Shown here one piece after another: positions 24,893-38,981 of a DNA stretch of 64,000 nucleotides. Positions within the stretch are counted from its first letter, which is position 1, and the number at the start of each line of letters is the position of its first letter. The DNA is taken from positions 76,675,495 through 76,739,494 of the forward strand of contig CP141127.1 of assembly GCA_035236585.1 (NCBI GenBank), in the 5' to 3' direction. A program made the translations under genes and the position numbers. Under the pieces are notes generated by a model. That model worked only from the letters and a program-made list of their open reading frames with translations. It had not been told where the DNA came from and did no database searches. The DNA comes from Warburgia ugandensis. Taxonomy: Eukaryota; Streptophyta; Magnoliopsida; Canellales; Canellaceae.

Positions 24893-25734
24893 AGCTTATT
24901 TTTGCATTATTTTAATTAAAATTTTAATTATTTTTATTTTAAATAAATTTTCCACTTTTCTTATTAAATTCAAAAGAGATTCCTCATCATGTTTACTCTT
25001 CATCATTGATATTCTCTGAGTTGGCTGTCCACCAATTCACCTAACTTTTGGGGACCCCACACAAAAGTGAATTGACCATTTTATCCCTACGGGTAAATAT
25101 AAATTCACAAAAATTACAAAAAATAGGGATTTTTTACCCGAGCTTAAATTTCATCCTGCTTACAGTCATTCTAACCAGTTTTCCGAGTATGACTCCAAAT
25201 ATCTATGTTTCAAGACTTGATTCTTTTTCTAAAAAAAATAAGATTATATTAAATATAATATTCTACCTCAATTTTTGTAAAAATTCTAATTAATTCTAAA
25301 TAATTTTAGAAAAATTAGGGTTTTTACAAAAGGAGAGTGCGATGGGGGAGGGGAAGGAGGTATTTATTGCTGGTGATCCACTTTCCTCACCAGCAATGCA
25401 ATCACTAACTTTTTTTCCATGGTGAGAAGTCATAGGAGGGGGATGTCATTATCAAAAGTAGTGCCCTCTAATTCTGACCCCTTTAATTATACTATTTGTG
25501 AAATTACCAAAATACCCTTATACTTAAAAGTTATGTAACTTTTTCATCCAAACTCTGTTTTTTGTGTCATTGGATTCCATTTTTTGAGTAGAATCTAATT
25601 ATGAGGGTATTTTTAACAAATTTGATTTCTATAAAATCTCACTTCTAAGATTCAAAAATTATAAAACTTTCATCCTTCTATTCAATCCAAGTTTTCAAAA
25701 TAAAATAAGACTTAAATATTCTAGTAGTTACAAT

Positions 25735-26029
25735 GAACCAATTGGATCCTATCCATAAAAAAAAAAAAAAAAACTAGATTTCAACTAAAATGGTTTCATC
25801 AACTTAGAAAACCTACATGGTGGAAATTCAAACCATGTACGACCTATGAAGTCTAAAAAGGACACACATGACTTTAACAGAGTAAGGTCTCAAGCCCTCT
25901 TGATGTTAAGCAATCAAAGGCAGCACAAGTGTGCTACTCTAACCTAGAATAGTTAAAGGGATGCTAAATCTATACCAAAGATGCTTATGCAACTCTTTCA
26001 TTTTAAGAAGAGAATTTCCATGTACTTCC
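25735..26029. repeat. Right copy of the ~295-bp flanking duplication (R2)
   Basis: Partner of 10,240-10,537. It begins within three bases of the right end of the old gypsy element and carries an A17 run where R1 has A9. Confidence 0.85.
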
Positions 26030-26559
26030 GGCTGTAAAACATCTATCTATTCCTAAACAATTAAAGAGAGGATATTTTAATGTATGCTCAATGATAGAAA
26101 GAGAGGCTCCAACACTATTACGTTTGTGATCTAACAACTCACATCATAAAACTAAGTCAATAGCTCAATCACATTGTAAAACTAATCTAACCCGGTCTTG
26201 AAGACCATCAAAGACACTAATCATCCCAATTTGATTGTACATAGTCAATCTCTAATTAAGAGCCTTTCCTTTGTACATCTATATTATTCAGTAATCAAAG
26301 AGGGTCTCTATGTAGTCAATAATAGAATAATATTTGTATATATTATATTATCAAAGAAATGTAATTAGGTCATGGGTAACTAAGAAAATGTAATCTCAAC
26401 ACTTGATGTAACTTGAGGAAAGTATCCCATAATTAGTTGATAAAAAATAAGCTCCTAATTCTATCCTGGGGGAAATTAAAGCTCATAATTTCTTTGTGTG
26501 ATTGTTTATGCCAAGCACAACATGAAATTTGATAGGGACAATGAAAATCAATAGTCAAC
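26030..26559. other. Unassigned DNA between R2 and the Sirevirus remnant
   Basis: AT-rich, no open frame or LTR end that I can identify. It may include the decayed 5' part of the copia element that follows. Confidence 0.35.
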
Positions 26560-26810
26560 AATCATTTCATGCCTCGTGTTATAAAGGATGGAAAAAACAA
26601 GTATACTATAAAGAATGTGTAGTTAGAGGAAGAAACAAAGAAAGTATAATTAAACTTCAAGGCAATGAATTTTCTTTATTGTGATTTGGATGTCAAAGAA
26701 TTCAATTGGATTTCCTCATGCAAATTTGTTAAAGTACTTGGAAGAAGCTAGAAAGCGAAAATGAGGAACATACTTTTAGAGATAAAGAGGATGAGGAGAC
26801 AAACATTTGC

Positions 26811-27032
26811 TTGATGACGAGAGATGACAAAACAAATTCACAAGTTGAGCCCTGCAATGATTTATCTTACTATGAATTAAGAGATTATTATAATGACCTT
26901 GCTCATGCATTTGATAAACTTAGTTCAAAGTATAAATCAATGAAAAAGCATGCGCATTTGGAAAATGATTTAGCTATTTTGGAAAGTAGAAATTTAGAAT
27001 TAGAAGCTATTTTACAAAACATAAATACCTAA
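26811..27032 (+). pseudogene. Copia gag coiled-coil segment
   Basis: This 73-codon open piece encodes 'DLSYYELRDYYNDLAHAFDK' and a heptad-rich stretch ('HLENDLAILESRNLELEA'), the coiled-coil region commonly found in the gag of plant Sirevirus/copia elements. About 120 bp further on (near 27,150) lies a short decayed stretch resembling the segment before integrase. It is one part of the broken copia element and not a host gene. Confidence 0.7.
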
Positions 27033-27369
27033 GTTTCTAGTTTTAAAAAATAATTATTTATTCAACTTCAAATGCTAGACAAAAAATAAGAAAAATTTGG
27101 TTAGTTAAATACTCACCTGTTCTGACTAGCACTAATGGATCTACAAACTAGATGATTTGAGTGCCAAAAACTGATCATACTTGTTCTATGTGTTTCTCAC
27201 GATTGAATTAAGAGCATTATACATGATCATTTGCATTTGCATGCTTTCATAAGTATTTGATCAAGTAAAAAACTTATCAAGTTTCAAATATTCATAAATA
27301 AATCATGATGCATTGATTGATTGTTTACTTTGTTATACATACAATATATATATATACATATGTGTGTGT

Positions 27370-27442
27370 ACATACATACATACATACATACATACATACA
27401 TACATACATACATACATACATACATACATACATACATACATA
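27370..27442. repeat. (TACA)n microsatellite
   Basis: About 18 units of a perfect tetranucleotide, preceded by TATATA and TGTGTGTG. Confidence 0.96.
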
Positions 27443-27615
27443 GGAGCAGCATTAATTTCATCTATTTCATGCAGGTGCAAATAGCAGGTGACATCTAATT
27501 GGCCAGAAAAAGTAGAAAACAAAAAGTGTTAAAGGAAAGGGTAGTTAGAAACATTTCCTTGGGCAATCAAATGTCACCTACTCTTTACACCTACACCTCC
27601 TTGCTAAAATTGCCA

Positions 27616-27618
<3 letters not shown>

Positions 27619-27681
<63 letters not shown>

Positions 27682-27715
27682 TATATATATATATGTATGT
27701 ATGTATGTATTGTTT
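27619..27715. repeat. Compound (CT)n(AT)n(GTAT)n microsatellite
   Basis: CT run 27,619-27,677, AT run to about 27,694, then GTAT units. It lies inside the remnant copia internal region. Confidence 0.95.
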
Positions 27716-28884
27716 TATCTATGAGAAATTTATTTTGCATATATTTGACATGTCTTCCAAATTGTTGAATGAACATTTTTCCTTGTAAGATCATAATGAA
27801 GCATGGGTGATTGGATTGAGCATATCACTGTTTATTTGATTGGTTATCTAAATTAATAAATATTCTCTATTGAAAATGCTTATGTTCATCATAACCTTGA
27901 TAATTCGTGAGTCATGCTTTCCTTTTACAAGAATACATTTTAGATCTTACTTCTTCAAACAAAATTTTTTTCTTTAAAGACTCCAAAAAATAATTCATGA
28001 ATTTTCTAAATCAATATTTTCATGGAACTTTATCCATTTGCATAAGTAATGGACCATATAGTATTTCATGATTGTACTTGGCATGGTAATGATTGATAGG
28101 ACAATCACATCTTTGAAATACATATCATGGAGGTGGCTTAATGATTATGCATGAATTTTAAGTTTAAAATAGCTATGTCCTTGAAATGCATGTCTCAAAT
28201 GATTTTATTTGAAATTATGCACACTTCTAAGGTGTGCTTTTGCTCCCATCCTTTGTTTTGGTCCTACATTGAATGTTTCTATGAAACTTGATCATTTTTT
28301 CTTGAAATCCAATTCCTTTTTAATTTTGTTGAATTGAATTGTATGTTATCTTGTTGATTAAATACTTGTATCATGACGCTTACCTTTGGAATATAATAGA
28401 TACTTGTATTCTTGAAGAAAGCTTCATGCGCGAAACAACTTTATTTTAATATAAGGTGTTTCTTCCCTTTCTTCTTAACTAGTATTTCATATGCATAATT
28501 GAACGAACCCTCATTATGAGATTTATAAGTTAGGGGGAGCATCTTTGGTCTATGAGAATTACTCATGTTTATTCTTAGAAGGGCACTCGAGCATGTTATT
28601 ACATGATATATTTTTTTCAAATGTTTATGAATTCCTCATACTTATTTAGATGCAATCATAGAATGGAATGATTTTTCTATATGTGGACCCTCATTTTTGA
28701 GATTAGAGGTAGCTAGCTTGATTCTTGTATGAGCATAATTCAAGGGGGAGTGTGTGATTATCTATCCTATTTATAGTATATTTGTGTGCTTTATCCTTTT
28801 TTACATTTTGGCATATGACTAAAAGAGGGAGAAGTTTTTGTTGTTAATCCTTTTCTAACTTTATTTTCAAGGTTTTATCATCAT

Positions 28885-28900
28885 AAAAAAAGGGGGAGAT
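28885..28900 (+). other. Copia polypurine tract
   Basis: AAAAAAAGGGGGAGAT immediately before the LTR start TGTTGAGTC. Two more GGGGGAG words lie upstream at 28,533 and 28,744. Confidence 0.75.
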
Positions 28901-30714
28901 TGTTGAGTCAAATATTATTTTAGTTTAGCTATAATAAAACATTTGTATTATGATGCAACATATTTACTTGAGTATGCAAAGTTTACAAGAGCACTACAAG
29001 CTATGTCTTCAAAAATCTCATACGTTCTCAAGCCTTCTAGACATTGTCCTTGAAAATCAACAAATTTCAGGATTCTAGGCACAATATCTTAAAAATTAGA
29101 AATAGTAATTTGTAATGCACTAAAATAGGTCTCTAGTTCACCAAAGATTATTCAAAACTAATTGTTCAATTTTGAACAACAAAGTTATAATTGTTTGAAG
29201 ACAAGAGGATCCTAACATGAAAAATTAAAGAATCTCAAGATGGTAGTTACTATGTCTTGAAAATAAAAATTGGTAATTGCATAACAAATTGAAAGATATT
29301 TGTGATTCATAAAAAAAATACTCAAGTATACATTAGACAATAGAGTTATGATTGTTTGAAGTAAAAAATATTTAGTGTACAATGCTAGCTACCAACACAC
29401 AAGTCATTCATTGACATATTTATGTCTGTATCCTTTGATGTATATAGTACCCACCAATGGACATGGGGTACAAACACTTTATAGATAGTTTTTTGTAATG
29501 TTTGTCAAGAAAGAAGTCATCCCTCAATGTATGTATGTTTGTATCCATCAATAGATGGCTTACATATCGATGGATGGAGCAGTCTATTAATGACATAGAT
29601 GAAAGTTGTTTGTAATAGAACTCTCTTTTTTCTTATCCGATTAAGTTTAAGTTTTGCAAGAATAATTTAGAATTAATAAAATTTAATATAAAATGATAAG
29701 ATCATAAATTGGAATCATATGTTATGATTTTTCAAAATTTCAAATACTAGTTGTAAAAGTCAATAATTTTTGCTTAACATTTTTCTCAAGTAATGTTTGA
29801 TGATTTAAAATCTTTGATCTCTCCTACCTCTTATTAGATTGAGTTGAAATTTCACAAGCACACTATAAGGTTGTTGATCTTCAAAAAGAATAGAACCTAT
29901 AATCAATTGGATTATTTGATCTTAATTTTTAATTTTCCATTGAAGATCATTGTATGAGCATTTGAAGATGAATGACATTGGATCTATGATAGTCAAATAT
30001 AAATATGAAGCCAATTCAAAGAAGAAAAATAAGTGATTCAAGCAAAATCATGAAAGTCTCTCAAGTTCTTTGTTTCAGAAATAAAAAAAGAGTGTGTGCT
30101 TCATTATAGATTTTCCCATTGTACTTAAGGATCAAAAATCAAGTTGATGATTCATCCTCAACAAACCCTTGGAGAAATTCTTTCAATTTTATAGCGGTTA
30201 AGTCAAAATTTCTCTTGTATTATCATTGAATTTACGCTTATATTTGTACAAATCTTTCTTCTTCTTTCTAAAATTGAGTATTCAAGTTGTTCAAGAGAGG
30301 TCTTATCTTGGTAAGGAATGAGTTAGTTTCTTGTTTTGGTCAAGAGAGGTGTTCTCTTGTTAAGGAACTAGTTAGTTCCTTATTTTGGATTTGAAGAATG
30401 AGCGTTATTCCAATTGTATGAAAGTTGAGTATAGTGACTACTCAATCTTAGGTACTCAAACATGAATATAAACTTGGGATGTAAAATGTCATTGGAATTA
30501 GTGAAAGATTAAAGGAGGTATATCCTTGAGATAAAGGAAGTATGAGCTATGGATAGGCTGGCCGAGCCTTTAATCTTTTTATTGTGCATATTTGATTTTC
30601 ATTATATTTTCTACACTCACAAAAATGAAATTCTGCATTTGATTTCAATTAAGTAAAAAGACTTAAAGTTTCATTTAGGGTCCAATTCACCCCCTTTTAG
30701 GACTAGAATATAAG
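28901..30714 (+). repeat. 3' LTR of the Sirevirus remnant (about 1.8 kb)
   Basis: The start is set by the polypurine tract. The end is approximate, placed after CCAATTCACCCCCTTTTAGG. It holds a two-copy repeat of about 60 bp (CAAGAGAGGT..CTTGTTAAGGAA, about 30,289-30,395). Confidence 0.65.
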
Positions 30715-33236
30715 GATTCCTCTAGAAACTAGTTAAAATGAAATAAAAGAAGTCCATTCATCTAGTAAAAGGGCAAACTCTTCATAGATTAATGTAAATA
30801 TTTTATGATAAAAGATGATCCCACTACATATCTAAGGAAATGACATGCAAGGCGCAAGTTGATAGATTGTTTGAGTTTAAGAATGATAAAGTCTAATAGT
30901 GGATATGTGAGAACTATAATTTTGAATAAGAAATTTACTTTTGATCATTACATCTTGAAGTCTATGAATTAAAAAGCATATCAACTTGATAAGGTAAGAG
31001 TAGAATTGGCAATGAGTATTATGAATCACAACAAGTGTAAATTTATAATAAAATGATTTCAGATTAAGTGTACTTTGGTTATAGACTTCAATTGTGTTAT
31101 TACAAGCTCTATTGCCAACAATAAGATCTGATGTGGAACATATGTCAATGGAATATGAATTATTTCTAGAGACTTGAGTTTGGTCAAGACATTAAGATCC
31201 AACCAAGAGACATTTGGGTAATGTTACTTCACAAATCAAGACATTAAAGTTTTAGTCAACATAGTATGCAATTAGTTTTAAATGTATGGGGGTACCTTGC
31301 ATTTGTAACGTCACAAGTAAAAAGTCAACATTGGGATGTCGAATAATAGATGTGCTTTCATTGATTATGAAAACTGAAAGATTGTACACAGATGAAGAAA
31401 TCTCTAAATAGACTCCATTGAGTCTATTTTGGGTTACCATTATAAGATGGTTTTATCATCACAGTACAATTGTTAGCTACAAAGTGACGACTCCTATAGT
31501 ACTACTGATAAGTACACTAGTTACATGATTACTGGATACTAGGATTCAAGAAAACAAACATAGGTACTAATAAACAATTATTAGTTAAACCTAATTGTTC
31601 AACATTGTTGAAAGAATTATGACTATTCATGTAGCATATATGGACACATCTATGAAGAATTTATGAGTTGACAATTTTTCCTATTGGCCAAACATATAAA
31701 ACTAGTCTCCACTTCAGTGCAACAATTTAACACTAAGAGATGTGATTGTATCTAGTATACTATGACCAAAAGGAGAGATAATTGAGTGTATATTAGGCAT
31801 GATAGGTTGTGACCCTATGCAATCGAATGTGATCTTTGGGAAGAATTTTATTGAGTATCCTTCATAAAAACAATTTAATTTATGAATCTAAGTGTAGTTG
31901 ATGAGAATTGTGAATCAATATCATCAAAGAAGATAATGGCTAATTCTTGCAATATCTACTAAGTGTGAAAAGATTCTCAAAGGGCCATCTTGACTTATGA
32001 CAAACACTTTTACTATTTTAAATAGGATGCTATTAAAGCATATTAGGAGCCCATTTATTTAGCTAATGTATTATGAGAACATAGTAGTTTGATATAAGAT
32101 ATGATTTTACATTCACAGACAAAGTCGAGTAATTAGCCAAGTGGAGAACTCTTGCTAGTTTTATGAAAACTAGCAAGTATCTTATATGACTTTGCATTGG
32201 ATGAATGAAGTCATTGAAAGTATGGATTTTCACCTAAGAGGTGACTCGAGAAAATTGTGAAGCCCTAAGTGGCAGTTTTGAAAATACTCATGCATATGTG
32301 AATCTATTATAAGCAAACTTTTGATATGTAGATTGTGATGACCACTTGATTTTTTGTTCAGTAGAGCTTGAAAACCTCCTTAAACAACAAATGCATTAGG
32401 TCCTCTTTTAGAGACCTTGATATAAGATCTAGATTCCATCAAGGACTAGACTCAGTTGATTACCTTAGATATGCCCTATTCAAAGAGGGCATTATTTGGG
32501 TGCGAGTCCATGGATTGTTTGCATTGCCTTTGAAAGACATACCATTTATGTGAAATCCAAGTAAAAATTTTCTAACTATCTCTTGGGAAGAGAATTGGTG
32601 GATATTACATCAAGGGAATGGGCTTAAAAGACATTTATATGACCAATTGCAACAACTCTAGCTAGAGTTCTTGATAGGATTCCACGGGAAAAACAAGCTA
32701 TTTACAATTGATTGCAATGCAACTTTACTATTTTCACATTCATATGGTGTCTAGAGTATGACCTATAGTATTAAGGGTAACTTATGTCTTAGTGAGTCTA
32801 TAGATCCACCAATTATGGACTATGGTGTATACATGCATCATTGATGGACTTAATGGTTTTAGGAGTAGAGGTTTGGCTGCCTCCTATGGGGTTGAGGTTG
32901 GTCCCTAAGGCACTTAGTGAAGTATGAGATTAGCACAAGGATATTAATAGAAGTACCTAATTTAAGTACACTTGTCTCTTTTAAGAGAAGTGTGTGTTAC
33001 ACTTTTGCCTTCCAGATAATAATTTAAGATTCATTTTATTACACGCATTGGTACTTTTTGATTTGTATATGCTAGGAGGAAGTTTAAGACTCTGCTTACT
33101 TTCTCTGATGTGTGGATCTTATTTGAATGTTGGAATTTCTTTCCTTTACATAGATTTATTTTAGTTTGTACTTCACTACTATCTAGTTTTAACTTAAAAT
33201 AATTGAATAAATGTTGTTTGAATTGTTTGTTACTTT
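30715..33236. other. Unassigned DNA, probably decayed retroelement interior
   Basis: About 2.5 kb with no domain I recognise and no long frames. Because it runs into a polypurine tract and LTR at 33,237-34,087, it may be the interior of that element, but this is inference. Confidence 0.35.
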
Positions 33237-34087
33237 AAAAACAAGCAGGGGATTGCTAAACCTTGTTTTCAAACTTAAAGGAACTGTTTGGAGTATGAAG
33301 ATAAACTTTATGTATGTCAACCTTATTGCTTGGAGTGATTATATGTATTGTGCCCTGTGTGAGGATCAAGCTAGTTGTCTTGTCCACTAAGCAAGGTTGC
33401 TTGATATCTAAGCGAGCTCCCCTATATAAAAAGGGTGGCCCTTGGCCATTCACCATATCTTCTCCTTTCTTTTACCAGAGCTCTCTAGTTATTGATTTTT
33501 TAGAATTTGTCTAGTTGAGACATTCTCAACCCTCCTCTCTTTCTTAATGTTTTCCTAGTTTGGCATCACTTTGATGTTATTCCCTTTTGGAGTTTGCCCG
33601 TATTAGCATCACTCTAATTTGATTTATTTCAAAATTTTACAAGAGAGCACCATTCTTCAAGAGCTTTTTGCTTGTGAAGATCTCTAGTTCTAGAACTTGC
33701 CTGTTTTGGCATCAATTTATTCTAGGATTTTAAACTTGTAAAGTTCTACTTGTTTTCTATTTATTTAGAGGTACTTCTACTTTGAGATTCTATTTGAAGA
33801 GTTTCTTCATTTTAGCATCACTCCTTTCTAAGAGTACGAACTTATAAAGTTCTTCTTTTAGTTATTAATCTAATTTAAAGATAGATTTTGGAGATGATTT
33901 TACAACATTTATTTGAGAGACCAAAGTATGTACTGATTCTGATCATTGAAATCAATTGAGATATATATTGATTTTGGAGATAGAGCTTTCAAATCTCTTA
34001 CACTTATTGAGAAGCTTTAACTCTTTTAAGGAAGCTACTATAGGTGCATCTCTCAGCTAATTGCAAGATTCTTATATTTCTATCACA
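33237..34087 (+). mobile_element. Copia-like polypurine tract and 3' LTR (834 bp)
   Basis: AAAAACAAGCAGGGGAT (33,237-33,253) is followed by an LTR that starts TGCTAAACC at 33,254 and ends TATCACA at 34,087. It has a strong TATA box (TATATAAA, 33,423-33,430). Downstream of the TATA box the word TTGGCATCACT or a near copy occurs four times (33,561, 33,604, 33,707, 33,822). Copia is the likely superfamily from the tract and TG..CA ends, but no coding domain proves it. Confidence 0.55.
33423..33430 (+). promoter_or_regulatory. LTR TATA box
   Basis: TATATAAA about 170 bp into the LTR, followed by a pyrimidine-rich stretch. Confidence 0.6.
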
Positions 34088-38151
<4,064 letters not shown>

Positions 38152-38271
38152 AGCGCATAGAAGAGATATCTGAGGGAATTCAGTACGCTTTCTGAGAGAG
38201 AACTGTGGGGTTCAATCTGATTCTTGCTGGACTAAATCCAATTCCTGTTATTTTCTGCTTTCGCTTTTTCT

Positions 38272-38277
38272 TTTATT
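38272..38277 (-). terminator. Possible polyadenylation signal of the SMR gene
   Basis: Minus-strand AATAAA about 230 bp after the stop codon at 38,503. The position suits a plant 3' UTR, but the hexamer is common in AT-rich DNA. Confidence 0.3.
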
Positions 38278-38502
38278 GCTTTTGTTGGATCAACGCAAGA
38301 AAGAAGAATCAAACAAACAAACTACAAACTACAAACAAAACCATCCTCATAAAATCTTTCCTTTAGTGAAACAAAGCTATACATGCATATGCAGTCTTCA
38401 AACATTTCTATATATAATCTGAAACAATTATTTGTGAAGAAAAGAAATTTGACGTGGAATATAAAAAAACCAATTACGATAATATAAAGAGAAACTGAAA
38501 AA

Positions 38503-38781
38503 TCAACCTGCTTTGATTTTTTTGGAAGCTGGTGGGAGAGCAGCGAAGACAAAATTCAGATCGCAAGGTACGAGGAAATAATCTTCTGGGGAAGGTCCAG
38601 ATTTCCGTTTGGGTGGCCGACGTTTTCTTGGAGCAGGAGGGCAAATAAGACGTGGATTTATCAGATGAGCTTCGGATTTTGGTGTGTGGCACTCTTCTTC
38701 TACCGCTTCCGGTGTATCTTTTGGAACAGTTGTTCCTATGGATGGAATTGAAGGCAATTCTTCGACCATTTCTGGAGCCAT
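38503..38781 (-). CDS. SIAMESE-RELATED (SMR) cyclin-dependent kinase inhibitor
   Basis: A 92-codon intronless frame. SMR proteins are small plant-specific nuclear proteins that bind CDK-cyclin complexes, restrain mitosis and promote endoreduplication, often in response to stress. The sequence shows the family signature in order: an acidic patch then 'EEECHTPKSEAHLI' (residues 28-41), the hallmark 'LICPPAPRKRRPPKRK' (45-60) including a basic stretch that could act as a nuclear signal, and a C-terminal 'DYFLVPCDLNFVFA' (67-80) like the C-terminal aromatic, acidic motif of the family. Length, lack of introns and motif order fit SMRs. The ATG at 38,781 is the first in frame. No other gene neighbours it. 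A TATA-like box and CT tract lie upstream (38,953-38,981). The family call is firm; the SMR number cannot be assigned from sequence alone. Confidence 0.83.
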   Translation of the reverse strand: MAPEMVEELPSIPSIGTTVPKDTPEAVEEECHTPKSEAHLINPRLICPPAPRKRRPPKRKSGPSPEDYFLVPCDLNFVFAALPPASKKIKAG

Positions 38782-38952
38782 GATTTGCAGGGAAGGCTAC
38801 GATTCTGTGCAGAGGCTGAGCTTGATTCGGAGGAACATTTGATGGAGAATGGAAGTACGAGTCTTAGAGACTTGAAATTTGACGATGGTGTTGGAGAGAG
38901 GTCATGGAAGAGAAGCAAAAAAAGAGCAGTTTCGGGGTGGACTTGGGAAGAA

Positions 38953-38981
38953 ATATATATGAGAGAGAGAGAGAGAGAGAG
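38953..38981 (-). promoter_or_regulatory. Candidate SMR promoter: TATA-like box and CT tract
   Basis: On the minus strand, a CT run (38,961-38,981) is followed by ATATATAT about 170 bp upstream of the SMR start codon. CT/GA tracts near the core promoter are frequent in plants. The assignment is positional only. Confidence 0.4.

Larger units (their letters stand above)
26560..30714 (+). mobile_element. Sirevirus-type Ty1/copia remnant with 3' LTR
   Basis: A gag piece (about 26,640-27,180) is followed by non-coding DNA with microsatellites, then three GGGGGAG polypurine words at 28,533, 28,744 and 28,892. A 3' LTR starts TGTTGAGTC at 28,901 and runs to about 30,714. Multiple polypurine tracts and a coiled-coil gag are known traits of Sireviruses. 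The LTR contains a 'GGCTGGCCGAGCC' word and ends near CCAATTCACCCCC, as other plant copia LTRs do. No 5' LTR and no pol domains were recognised. Broken and incomplete. Confidence 0.7.
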
